From: Saccharum officinarum
Taxonomy: Eukaryota; Streptophyta; Magnoliopsida; Poales; Poaceae
Assembly (NCBI GenBank): GCA_020631735.1
Contig: CM036159.1
Coordinates: 17,461,511 to 17,525,510, forward strand
Direction of reading: 5' to 3'
Length of the DNA: 64,000 nt
Shown piece by piece: positions 35,701 to 46,921 of the stretch (the stretch's first letter is position 1; each line of letters opens with the position of its first letter). The notes beneath the pieces were generated by a model that worked only from the letters and a program-made list of their open reading frames with translations, did no database searches and was not told where the DNA came from. A program made the translations under genes and the position numbers.

Positions 35701-38700
35701 GGCGTCCACTTAGCGACGTTCTCCAGTGAGCTCAGCCGGGGACTCCGGCGAGCAATTCCCGCGGAGGGAAAGCTTACCACGGACAGTGGAGGCGAGCGCG
35801 GGCTGTGCAAGAGGGAGACGGAGCTCGGAGCAAGACGGAGAGGCTTGCGGTGAGCTGGGATGGCCGGAACGGGCGTCTACGGTGAGCGGCTGCGCGACGA
35901 TGGCGGAGGAGAAGCGCTCGGCTGCGCTGCGGCTGTGTAGAAACGAAGGGAGAGAGTGCGAAGTGAGCCAAGACGTGGACGCGGTGCGGAAGGAGTAGGG
36001 GGCGCGTGGGGCGCGGGGGCCACCGGACGCCACCTAGCCGGTGTCGCCGGCATGCGCTCGCCACACGGCGCGGGGAGCCTGACACGGTCGGACGCGTCCG
36101 CCCGCACGGGAGGAGACGATGCGCGTGGCGTGGGCCTGGTGTAATATCCAGTCTCGGCATACACGGCCCAGGCCCACTTGAAAGCCAAAGTTTGATTTTG
36201 GTAATTAATGACACCAAGTTGCTAATACTATTGTATCAAGTGAAATGAGCTAGGCATAAGCAACATGTGATAGAGGTGGAAATGGCATGGAGAGATGGCC
36301 ACAAGACCACATGATTTGGTGTATGAAATGATGAGCAAGATCATGAAGAAATACATATAAAATGATGGACATGATGGTCAAGTGAAGGAGAAGGATCTAA
36401 GAGCGCAAGGCAAAGGTATAACCATAGGGTTTTTCTTTTGCCGATCTAAGATGAGTAGAGAAGTGATTGACCGGGCTTAGAATACATTATCGACTATCAA
36501 GAGGGGCAATCATGGTTAGCTCGGGAATCAAGTGCCACTAGATCAATGTCTTGAGCATATGCATTAGGATCTAGTAGAGAGCTAACATAACGCCTTGAAA
36601 AATGATTGTGAAAATGTTAACACACATGCACATGGTGGTGTACACTTAGTGGTGTTAGCACGTTTGCGAAGACGGTGGAGTTTGAGCGGTAGAGAGGGGT
36701 TTGGGTTCCTCTCTCCCTCCCGTCGAGCTTGCGAGGCGGGATTCAGCGCTTTTTGGGAAGTGAAACGCCTATTTTTCACTACGCCAGAAGTCGGAAAAGA
36801 AACGAAGGCGAACGGAGGCCACCAAGGCGATCGGACGCTGCACCGGACGTGATCACGGTTTGACCGGAGCGTCCGGTCAGTTCTCAGCAGCTGTCAGGTG
36901 CGCGAGTGCTAGGGTTTTCAACCATCGCGTCTGGTCCCTCATGGAACCGGAGCATCCGGTCAGGCACCCAGAGGGGCAGAGCCGATCGTAGAGCCGACCG
37001 GACGCACGACGCGTCCGATCACGTAAGATCGGATGCGTCCGGTCGCGGTGGGAGCTTACTAGACTCTGACCGGACGCTAGGTGCAGCGCGTCCGGTCAAA
37101 CGCTAGAGCGCGTCCGGTCATCCTGACCGGTGCATCTGGTCAGCACGTTTTGAACTGTGTCGTCCGGTAACGGCTAGCTGCGTACCCCTTCGCTATAAAT
37201 AGAAGTTGGCCGGGGTTTGAGGGCAACTCTTGCACATTTTGAGACCTAGAGACATCCTTTGAGCTAGAGAACAACCCCTCCACTCATCTCTTTGCTTTGT
37301 TGCACATCTTGAGTGAGATTGAGTGAGATTCAAGTGTATTGCTTGAGAGTTGCATTCTAGAGGCACTTTATCTTCGAGTTGCTGTGGATTTCTTGTTACT
37401 CTTCCGTGTTTCCCGACACGATAGACGGCTTGGAGCAGCGGAGGTGATTGAGCTCACAATTGAAGATTATTGGAGCCCTCACCAAGTGTTGTAAGGGGTT
37501 CTTGATCCTTCCCCGCGGGAGTTCGCAAATTGGATACTCTAGTAGAGCTCGTGGCTTGGAGGATCCCCATCTTGTGTGCGGTTGTGCGGCGCCTGCCGAG
37601 GGCTCGACTCTTGATAGTCGATTAGCTCGCGAACCGACAAGTGGGTGCATCGCCACAACGAGGAGTAGCTTGCCGATAAGCAAGTGAACCTCGGTAAAAT
37701 TCTTGTGTCATCTCTTTGCCGATGATTTCTCTTGTGGTTGATCATTGTGATTGATTCTTTGAGCGCATTACTTCTCTACATCGTTGGTATAAGAATCAAG
37801 TCACTTGCTCTTTACTTTCTTGTACTAGTCCTAGTGTAGTTTACTTAGTGTAGCTTTTATCGTATAGGAGTAAGTAGCTTATTGACTTAGTCTTGTTGGT
37901 GTGTATTAGAGATCATAGCCTTGCTTCACTAGAATTGTATAGGTGGCTTGCATAGTGTAGTTGAGCTAGTGCTAGAATTAGCTTAGCCATCTTCTATACT
38001 GACGTGGTTGTTTAGTGAAGCTTGTAGATTTTTAAATAGGCTATTCACCCCTCCTCTAGTCATTTGGACCTTTCACCACTCTATCGATGAGTGGTCCCAC
38101 CTGCGTAGCAACCCGTTTGAGCTTTCGTCCTCGCTTCGCTCAAAACGGTTAACCGAAGATTACTACGTGTCTCTGACCCTGGTATTTAAGTCGGTTAGAC
38201 TGACTCAAGATTCACGGTTTTGGTACTAAACCACCACCGCACAGTGTTTCGCGATGCTATAGTACTCTGAATTATGTGAATTTGGCCCACTGCCCGGCTA
38301 CAGTAACAACGGCCCATTCCGTGAATTTAGCCCACTGGACCCATTTTGGGGCTGTTACACCTGGGGAGAGAGGCGCGGGCGTGGGGAGAGAAAGTTGGGC
38401 CGACTTTGGCCAACGAGCCGAAAAGGAGGCGGCGGCCCGTTAGGCTGAAAAGAAGTTTTCCAAATTTCATTTTCAAATGAATTTCAAATATTAGTTTTCA
38501 AATCCCCTTTTTAGCAAGAAAATGACCTTTTCTGAAAATGGCCCAAAAATAAAAGTTGTTTAGAATTTTATCCTCAACAACTTTGCTTTAGGGACCAACT
38601 AAAAATTATGCATAGATTTTGAATTGGGATGTAAAAGCTAAATATGGAGGGTTTTTGACCATTTTCAAGAATATTTTCAAAAGCATATTTTACCAAAAGT

Positions 38701-38964
38701 TTGAATACAAACTTTGCTCCAATTTGCATGATAATTATTTCTAAGTAATTTGTATTTACGACCAACCTTGTTTTATTAATCTAGCTAGCATAGTCAAGGC
38801 AAAATAAAACTAAACAAGGATATGCAACATTCACGTTTCAAAGCGACGTTTCACATGTTTCAACTCAAACTTAAACTTTATTTCACATGTGATTATGAAT
38901 GCAAATGATGCATCATGCATATGATTTGCAATGCTAAATGCATGCGTAACACCGGGGTGTTACA
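32734..38964 (-). mobile_element. Del/Tekay-like solo LTR inserted in a LINE
   Basis: Read on the minus strand, it starts TGTAACACC at 38964 and ends TGTTACA at 32734, with TSD GCATC on both sides (32729-32733, 38965-38969). Removing the nested SIRE-type LTR (36179-38075 plus one TSD) leaves about 4.3 kb with no gag, pol, primer site or internal second LTR seen. It is therefore best read as a solo LTR left by recombination. Multi-kb LTRs with these ends are typical of the Del/Tekay Gypsy lineage in sugarcane and relatives (family call inferred). The GC-rich block at 35330-36150 is non-coding as far as can be seen. Confidence 0.78.
36179..38075 (+). mobile_element. SIRE/Maximus-type Copia solo LTR
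   Basis: 1897 bp starting TGAAAGCC and ending CCTTTCA, flanked by CCACT on both sides (36174-36178, 38076-38080). Typical features of this LTR type in grasses: an opening close to 'tttggtaattaatgacacc', a palindrome-rich segment with GCGTCCGGTC/GACCGGACGC words (36830-37140), TATAAAT near 37194, and the ending 'ctattcacccctcctctagtc'. No internal coding region, hence a solo LTR. Confidence 0.85.
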
Positions 38965-40790
38965 GCATCCCTGCGGGACTAGTGCTGATGTGCCTAGAAA
39001 ATTACCGTCTTCGTCCCTGGCCACAGCCGCTGCCGAGGCCTTGCTCGAATTCTTGGAGATCACCGCGTCCACATTGACCTTCGTAAATCCCCTTAGCGGT
39101 TTGATCCATCGCGGTGCTGGATCGCCCACCTTCTGCTTCTATTGGTTACTCGGCTTGATCATCTCCAATTCAATAATGAACCATTCCACAAAGCTGTTTG
39201 TCGAGAATGGACTATGAAATTTGCTCTCGAACAGCGCCTGACGTCGTGTGTACCAGATGGCCCAAAGGTGGACCACAACACGTGTGAGCTCTTCGTACTT
39301 GAGTGCCGCCATCACCTCTGCTAACCAAGCTCTTGCATCCGACGTTTCTATCTGGCATATAAAACCTAGTAAGCTCCTCCCTCTCCAACGCCTAGACACA
39401 CTTGAGTAAATTGCATTCCAACAATGCATGCCTCCAGGAGTTTGAACCGCCACACAAGGTACATGTCCCATCCAACGCCATGTTCCTGCGATGTCGAATG
39501 TCCCATGTTGGAATGGACTGCCTCGCCAAACGCCACAGGAAAACATAGATCTTTGATGGAACTTTGATCCTCCATATGTTGCTCCATTCCTTCTCCTGTG
39601 CCCTTGTGTCCGAGCGGCCTAGCATATCCTCCACCCAGGCCGACGTCACCTCCCGATTCTGAACAAGCATTCGATAAGCCGATCGGACAGAAAAAATGCC
39701 CTTCTTCTCATAGTGCCATGCCCAGAACTTGTCTTGTGGCATCGTACTTAGCAGGATGCTTTCAATGGTCTCCCAGTCCAATGGAGTGAAGAACTCCCTC
39801 AGAAGTTGTCTGTTCCAACTCCGTGAGGATTGATTAATAAGCTCAGAGACCCATTGCAGCAGGTTATCCTTCGTTGGTCGTAGCGGCTGCAACATGCCAT
39901 CCCTGGGAAGCCATGGTGACTCCCAAATTTTTGTTGTTTTGCCTTGACCAATCCTTGTTGCAGCACCTGAACGCCATCGACGATAGCTCTCCAAACTCGG
40001 TAAGGAGACGAGCCTACTTCCGCATCCAGCAGCTCGCCCGTAGGAAAGTAGGCCGCTTTCAATACCCTAGCGCCGAGGGAACCCGGGTCCTGTAAGATGC
40101 GCCACACTTGGGGCGCCAGCAAGGCTATGTTGAATAGCTCGATGTTCTTGAAACAGAGCCCACCTGAATCTTTTGGCATTGACATATCATCCCAAGTGAC
40201 CTAGCAAGTCTTCTTTTTTCCTTCTTTGCTGCCCACCAGAAGTCACGTAGAAGGCTATCAATATGCTTGCACATACCCCTTCGAAGCATAAAGCACGACA
40301 TCGAATAGTCGGAATGGCTTGGGCGACGGCCTTGATCAACACCTCTTTACCGCCGGCCGAAAGGCATGGCTCCATCCACCCCTGCACTTTCTTCCACTCC
40401 CTGTCTTTGAGATAAGAGAAAGCTTTGCTAACAAATGAGCCCACATCAGTCGGCATGCCCAAATACCTCTCACTCAAAGCCTCATTGTGAACTTGGAGGA
40501 TTGCCTTGATCTCACCACAAGTGGCATTGCTGCATCCCTTTGCAAAGTGGATCGACAATTTCTCCAAATTAACCTGTTGCCCTGAAGCTCAGTTGTACAA
40601 ATCCAATGCATTATTCACGGTTTCTGCATTCTCTCTGTTCGCCTTGAAAAGCAGCAGGCTATCATCTATGAAGAAAAGGTGACTCACCATCGGTGCTGAC
40701 AGAGCCACCCGAATTCCCATGACAAGGCCCATGATCCAACATATGCATACATGGCCCAACCTGCACCCATAGCTCCGTTCAAGGCTTCAT
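38965..40790 (-). mobile_element. L1-type LINE fragment: RT C-terminus, zf-RVT, RNase H N-terminus
   Basis: Minus-strand order: end of reverse transcriptase with the catalytic FIDDSLLLF motif (about 40661-40680), the LGMPTDVGS and GGKEVLIKAVAQAIPT blocks (about 40450-40310), a linker with GGLCFKNIELFN (about 40140-40160), a zinc-binding zf-RVT region (39994-39392; KVPSKIYVFLWRL, CTLCGG...RHALLEC), then the RNase H start (KVNVDAVISKN, 39129-38970). Several stops and shifts show it is dead; for example there is a stop inside the RT segment near 40590. It is 5' truncated near 40790. The rest of RNase H lies beyond the inserted LTR at 32391-32733. Confidence 0.82.
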
Positions 40791-41372
40791 GCCCTCATCG
40801 TCAGACCGAGACAACATGCATGGCTTAGGTGACAATCAGAGAGAGAAGGATTCAGGGATAGGCCATTTAGTCACGCGTTCCCACTTTCAAGAATTGCTTA
40901 GCATTGTAAGAGTACTAGTATCCTGTAAACCTGCTGTTTTAGCACAAAGGCAAAAGGATCGTGAACAAACAGGGAAGCCGTTTTAGCACAAAAGCAAAAG
41001 GGAATCTGACATACCTTTTCAGCCAAGCGACGGTCAGACTGCATTTTCCAACAGGAATCTGACAGACCAAAGACCAGAGGATATGGAGTTCACGGAACCA
41101 ATCCAAATGGTTCCATCATCAGGTTTCATATAATTTGATACAATGTGCCGGTAGGATAAATAAATCGAATTCAAATGCAGGAAGAGAGGAAATCACGATA
41201 ATACTCTTATATTCATCCATTGATTCATGAAACAACGCGCTGCGTTTGTTTACATCCCACAAACCCCAACAGTCCCAACTCGTCGACAACACCCCAAAAA
41301 CCGCAAAGCTGAAACATCACCACGCGGACAAGACAGGCAGGGACGGTCTCTCTCCTCCTTCCGCCGACGCAC
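40791..41372. other. Spacer and H2A.X 3' flank
   Basis: Mixed-composition sequence between the LINE and the histone pseudogene. The last ~150 bases are probably the 3' UTR side of the H2A.X gene on the minus strand. No other gene is recognised. Confidence 0.4.
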
Positions 41373-41885
41373 TCAGAACTCCTGGGAGGCGGAGCCGATG
41401 TCCCCCTTGTGACCAGCCTTCTTGGGCAGCAGAGTCGAGTGGATGTTGGGCACCATGCCGCCGGCCGCGATCGTCATAGTGCCCAGTAGCTTGCTCAGCT
41501 CCTCATCGTTATGCACCGTCAGCTGGATGTGGTGCGGCACGATCCGATTCTTCTTGTTGTCCCGAGCAGCGTTTCCGACCAACTCCAGCACTTGCGAAGA
41601 TCAACGAAACAATACATTCACAACGGAGATTCAAAAAAACGAGATCGGATCTAGTAAACAGGGAGGGAGGAAGAGGGGTCGGGGGATTACCTCGATGGCG
41701 AGGTACTCGAGGACGGCGGAGAGGTACACGGGGGGCCCGGCGCCGACGCGCTCCGCGTACTTGCCGGCCTTGAGGTACCGGGCGATGCGGTCGACGGGGA
41801 ACTGGAGCCCAGCCTTTGAGGACCGCGACACCGACTTGGTCGCTGGCTTGGCCTTCCCGCGGCCGCCGCCTCCGGTGGAACTCAT
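41373..41885 (-). pseudogene. Histone H2A.X gene, decayed
   Basis: Exon 1 41885-41691 ([19 protein letters not shown]... to the LAIE boundary) with a normal GTAATC donor. Exon 2 41591-41373, ending in the SQEF tail that marks plant H2A.X, the variant phosphorylated at DNA breaks. The layout of one intron after the E of the histone-fold AAEV block is that of H2A.X genes. The expected acceptor CAG before GTG is CAA here (41594-41592), so the AG is lost. The next AG, one base on, would shift the frame. Missense changes hit invariant fold residues: FPVDR for the usual G, VGAGPP for A, PHHIQ and TVHND where arginines are expected, TMTI for V. Most exon 2 changes are G-to-A on the coding strand, as expected from decay of methylated C. 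The promoter still looks complete. A divergent functional paralogue is possible but less likely. Confidence 0.85.
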
Positions 41886-41987
41886 CGCCGCTTCGCCTTG
41901 GGGGTCTGGAAACTTTGAAACTCTGCGAGGTTGGGGCGCGGTGGAGAATGAAGAGGTATTGGTGAGAGGCGCGGGCGGCGCCTGCGA

Positions 41988-41994
41988 TTTTATA
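41988..41994 (-). promoter_or_regulatory. TATA box of the H2A.X pseudogene
   Basis: TATAAAA on the minus strand, about 105 bases upstream of the ATG. Confidence 0.65.
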
Positions 41995-41997
41995 GTG

Positions 41998-42005
41998 TTA
42001 GGGTT
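41998..42005 (-). promoter_or_regulatory. Telo-box in the H2A.X promoter
   Basis: AACCCTAA on the minus strand just upstream of the TATA box. Telo-boxes are common in plant histone and ribosomal-protein promoters active in dividing cells. Confidence 0.5.
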
Positions 42006-42024
42006 CTAGTGGGAGGCTCGCTGT

Positions 42025-42030
42025 GATTGG
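42025..42030 (-). promoter_or_regulatory. CCAAT box of the H2A.X pseudogene
   Basis: CCAATC on the minus strand about 30 bases upstream of the TATA box. Confidence 0.5.
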
Positions 42031-42063
42031 CTGAGAGTTCGGAGGCTCGGATATATCTCTTTA

Positions 42064-42092
42064 CTAGTGGCAACCGCGCGCCCCTGCGCGCG
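42064..42092 (-). mobile_element. Helitron 3' terminus
   Basis: On the minus strand a perfect 7-bp GC hairpin (arms 42092-42086 and 42081-42075, 4-base loop) is followed a few bases later by CTAG (42067-42064) and then T at 42063. A short GC hairpin before CTRR with a T on the flank is the hallmark of Helitron 3' ends. The 5' end (TC...) should lie to the right but was not found with confidence. The element would carry some of 42093-49850. Confidence 0.55.
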
Positions 42093-45000
42093 ACCGGCGA
42101 GGGTTCGATGAAGTTTGTTTGGAAATAATGTAGATGCAGTACATTTCAATATGCACTTACATGGTTATGCACATAATGAATATGGAATTCAAATGTGTAT
42201 AGAATATTGCGTAGAGGGCAGCCGTGCACATGGATGAACATATGCGATACATATATATAACAGGTTTAGTACATAGTAGTGCTGGTTCAATATTCAAAAG
42301 GATCATACGGCGGTAGGATGTCATATTACACAAACCATGAGATAGTGGGGGCCTAATCTCTGTCAAATGCAGTGTATAAAGATATCTGACAAAGAATGGC
42401 ATAACTATTAGATAAAGTACGAAGCTGTAGTTTGAAGGTCTTGGTGGGCTGTAGTTTACAGACTGATAAAATTCATCTGAAAAAACTGAAAGGAAAGGCA
42501 GAAAAAAGTAGAGGCAAAGCTAATCTAGTACATCATGACAACATAGATCTCATGGTATATTTTTACGAAGAGATGAAGAAGCAAATATATCTATACAGTA
42601 CACTTGGAAGGACCTCGCTACAGAAGAATTAACTTTTGCATAGGCATGGAATGATAAATAATGAACATGACTAATAACATAAATGTACAACCATGACATG
42701 CTTGTCATCTAGCATCTGGTAACCTGATGAAATGTAGGAAAATCTCTAGCAGGACATCATCAAAGTAGGTGATGGTCACTATATTACCTGAAGAATAATC
42801 CCATTAAGTGTAGCACATGATCATCCAACGATATAGTGATTAAGTTTAAGTATCACATGCGACTGAATTTTCTGAACTTAGCGATTTGTACACTATGCAC
42901 TGAAAAAAAATTTGTGTCACAAATCAGGCATGAAGTTACGAACCTATAAATCAAGCACCTTGTGATTCTTACTCCTCACTTAGTTTTCTGCATGCAGAGG
43001 CAGAAATAGAAACCATGTAGAGAAAATAGTGTGAAGGTTAACCATTTTTCATGCTGCTACAGTGCAACAAGCAGCCTCCAATATCTTGGCTGTCATCTTG
43101 ATGTTGTGACCTAGGAAGGCAAAGCTGAAGAGTTGACACCAATTCATATGCTGAATGTTATATTTCCTAACATGGCATGCTATGGAATCTGTGGGCATCA
43201 GATATTAGAATGAGAGAGTGGAGCATGATTTTTCCTAGGCTGACATGTAGGTTCAGCTGTGATTCCATCTATGTTGTTTCTGAATAAAATCGAGTGAAAC
43301 TAAATTGGTGATATGAGAGGAAGAACCTATGTTTAAAAAAACTGCAGGTGGACAATACCTATTATGTTGTAGGATCTGCACAAATGTTTAGTACTAAAAC
43401 TATAAGTAACGGGGTTCATACATGGTTGAAGTTAATTAAAAGAGGCAGTAAGATGTAGACATGTGGTCGTCGGCTAACTGGAACAGTGTAGAGCCAGTGT
43501 TGTGGTGGCAATAATAAAATGTCTAGCAAAAATCATCGGCATTCAAACAATTAAAACTTGATTTAAAATACATAACTAATAAGCGGCCTAATGTTTTTTA
43601 GTCCAGTGATCCGAACAAAGATAGGTGGCACAAATATTTGTTAACCTTTCTGATTCTAAGTATCTTCCTGCCATCTGAACAGATAAATGCCTTATTTGAA
43701 CACAGGAAACAAAGGAAAGCACACATATATGGGTGCATCGGTATCTAACATTCAGATCGATGTATTGTGAAATAATCTAATCTAACATCTAAGAAGGGCA
43801 CAGGGAGAGGATAACTCACCAAAACGATGAACTGAACTCGAGAAGGCTCTTTCTCATATTTGGTTGGACAAGATGCACATGTTTTGGGTATGGATATGTG
43901 AACTGATAGGACCAGATAACAGTGGATTTGACGGTGTAGCAGCTTCAAGATTTTGCAATGGCTTATGCCTCCAAGGTAGCATATGGTCACTAAATTGCAG
44001 AAACAATAATTTCATCAGGCCTTGCATATCATGTAACAATATAGTCACTAAGTTTAAGAATGGCGTGAGACTGAATTTTCTGAACCTAGGCATTTGTACA
44101 CTATGCACTGTAAAAAAATTCCTTACTACAAACGAGGCATGAAGGAAGTTACTAACCTGTAAATCAAGTACCTTGTGCTTCTTACTCTTCACCTAATACA
44201 TAGGAACAAAGGCATGGCGACGATATTCGGCATCACACAGGCTAACGTAAATGCTTCTCTTTGTCAGACCCCTAGAGATGACCGAATCTGGTTAGGCTTT
44301 GGTCAAAAAAAAGGCAGCAGTTGATCCTGTAGGAAAATAAAAAAGAACACCAATCAATTAGCCCTGGTGAGTTATACGAAGACTATATGCATGGAACCGC
44401 CAAAAAAAAATAAGGCGCTTAGTAATCCTGTACAGATCTTGTAGAGAAAACTAAGCAGGCAATCACATGGCCATTGAATCGAGGTAAAAACAATGCAATA
44501 AGAAAATGCAAGTACGTTCCAAAAAAAACCACGGTGAGCAACAAATCACTATGTTTCATTGGCACTCACATGTGGTTTTAAAAAATTGGAAAGTGGCAAT
44601 GGCATTGAAATATGATGAGGCTTAACACATGTCAATAGTATATTTTAGAGGAAAAGAATTTTTTTTGCAGTCTCATTGGTATTGATATATGGTCAACCAA
44701 AAAATGCAAAATAGTAATGGCATGAAAATACGGTGAGGTGTAATGGAAGCACCTCACAGGATAAGTAGATCATCAGCCATGGCATATGCTCAGACTAAAA
44801 TAAACAAGGTAGCACCATAGGCACACAGTTATATGTACCGAAAAGATTACAACAGCAGCACAGTGCATGGAGGCATGGTTAAATTTTTCTGCCAGAACGG
44901 AAACCTTGAACCTCATAAGGAAAATTAATCCATAAATACAGGAAACAAAATTAAGAGATCATCATCGGAGATAAAGGGGATTTTTTAGGTTACCATAGGA

Positions 45001-45200
45001 AGACCAAGCAAGTTCAGGGAGGAAGAAATAGAGCAGAGCATGGATCTACAGAGGCGCTATCCATTCATAGATGTACCAAACTACCGATATGTACTTTTCT
45101 TGTTGAATCTATCAACCTGTAGCACAGATCAGAAGAGGGGATGGAGATTAAGAGAAAGCACTTACCTTTTCTTGCTGAATCCGTCAACGTCTAGCACAGA
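42093..45200. other. AT-rich spacer with internal direct repeats, possible Helitron body
   Basis: No convincing coding region. A diverged direct repeat occurs at about 42770-42985 and 43974-44195 (shared words include 'gactgaattttctgaac', 'catttgtacactatgcactg' and 'aaatcaag-accttgtg'). A 72-bp tandem duplication lies at about 45094-45237 (unit starts cttttcttg at 45094 and 45166). Short ORFs are not supported. Confidence 0.45.
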
Positions 45201-46111
45201 TCAGAAGATGCAAATAGAGGACACCGCAATGGGAGCAATAGAGGTGAGTGATGGTCTTGCCTCACCTGGGAGATAAGGAGCGAACGGAGAAGAGGGGACT
45301 ACAGCGGAGGTACCGGAGGCCACAACCGTCGGCCGCGCCGGCGCAACACCTGCCGAGGGCTCACTGGCGGCCCACCCGAAGCCAGAGTGGGGAGGCGGCC
45401 ATGGCGTGGGGAGGGGGGTTACCGCGGCCGCTAGGCCGAGGAGCGGCCACCGCGAATGCGCCACCGCGACCACGAAGGTGCGCCACCGAGACGGGGGCGT
45501 GACCCCGCCCGCGATGGTAGCCGGCCTGCGTGCGGCACCGCGTGGGGGGAGAGAGAGAGGGAGGGGGAGAGAGGAAGAGTGGGGGAGGGAGCGTGGCAGG
45601 GGCTGGGGCGCGCGGAGCGGCGGCGACGACGCTGGCAAGAGCGTCGCGGGGAGGGGAGGGAGTGCACCGGATGGAAAGTTTGCGGGGTGGATGCAGAAGT
45701 GAGGAGAAGATTCTGGACCGGTGATTTTTTGTGTCGAGAGCAACCACCGCTGGCTGTTGGCGCATGAAGGCACTCAGACTTCAGGACGGTGTAAACAGGA
45801 GGCAGGGAAACATCCGGACGTCAAACCTGAGATCAAACGGTTGAAACGAATTTTGCTATCGTGGACAGCATGCGCTTTCGGCGACCGGCTCAAAAAAATG
45901 TCCTGATAGATTGAACCACACATACCTCTAGATCCATGTGCAGTCTAATCAGATAACTGAAGCAAGGTAAGAGTGGCTAATTGAAAATTCATTTATCACC
46001 AGGGAAAAGTGTCATACTACACGTTTGTGCCTATCACCAGGGGTAAATGAAAATTCCTTCACGTTTGTGGCTAAATTCATCAACTCGTGACACAGTCACT
46101 ATTATTATGGT
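45201..46111 (-). other. GC-rich block with long ORFs, no recognised protein
   Basis: Minus-strand ORF 45773-45201 (190 codons) is rich in Pro, Ala, Ser and Arg, with purine/pyrimidine-skewed stretches (gagagagagg near 45550). No domain is recognised. It may be a first-exon or promoter-like fragment captured by a transposon, or simple GC-rich repeat sequence. Confidence 0.25.
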
Positions 46112-46921
46112 TCAGAGTGAATCATAATGTACAACAACCACCCAAAAAAATCCTGTCGGTTTTATAATTACCCTAAAAAATTGGCTCTGGCTCATCCCTG
46201 TCGTCGAGCAGAGCGAGGGCATAGGGGCGGCGCAGTTAAGATTATCGGAGCTGCTGGACGTGCCTCCATCCTCAGGAGCCGCGGGGAAGAGATGAGGACA
46301 GGCATCTAGGGTTTCATGGAGCACTCGAGGAGACGCGGACAGGAGGGAGGAAGCCACTTGGGGAGGCACCTGCACCAGCCGCCACCGGTGGTGGCTGCTA
46401 GAGCCGCGGTGCGGCCGGGTACGGCCACCGCCGGGGGCCACACGCACCGCCATGCACCAAACCGGCGGCGCCGTCGTGTAGGCAGCACGACACGCGGCGA
46501 GACGGTGCCGCAGGGGCCGGCAGGCATGTGGTGACGCCAATAGAGAGGGAGAGGGAGAAAGAGAGGGAGAGGGAGAGAGGAAGCAGCGACGGGGGCGGGG
46601 CGGGGGTGCGAGCGGGAGCAGCGGGGGGCGTTGTGGGGCGGGAGCAGTGTCGGGGTCGGGAAACATCGGGCAGGGGAAGAAGGTGGAAGGAGAAGCGGGA
46701 GCTGTTGTATATATTTGTTTCACCGGGTTCGGATGCGAAGCTGGAGAAGCATAGTAGAAGGTGGAGAAGCGCACGAGAAGCGTTAGAAGCAGTTCCTGGC
46801 AGAATCGGCTCCAAGAGATCTGGGCCATCGATTCGAAGATCCGACGGACAAAAAAAATTGAAACAACGTGGACGGTGGTTCTTCGGCGGAACTCGTTCGC
46901 ATTTGTAGGAGTTAATCCCAT
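46112..46921 (-). other. GC-rich promoter-like block B, paralogous to 48545-49845
   Basis: Minus-strand ORF of 269 codons without a recognised domain. The segment 46680-46905 is clearly related to 49620-49845: both have a TATATATTTG stretch, clustered gagaagc words and a shared 'gatccgacgg' end. That indicates a duplicated mobile or promoter unit rather than two genes. Confidence 0.35.
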
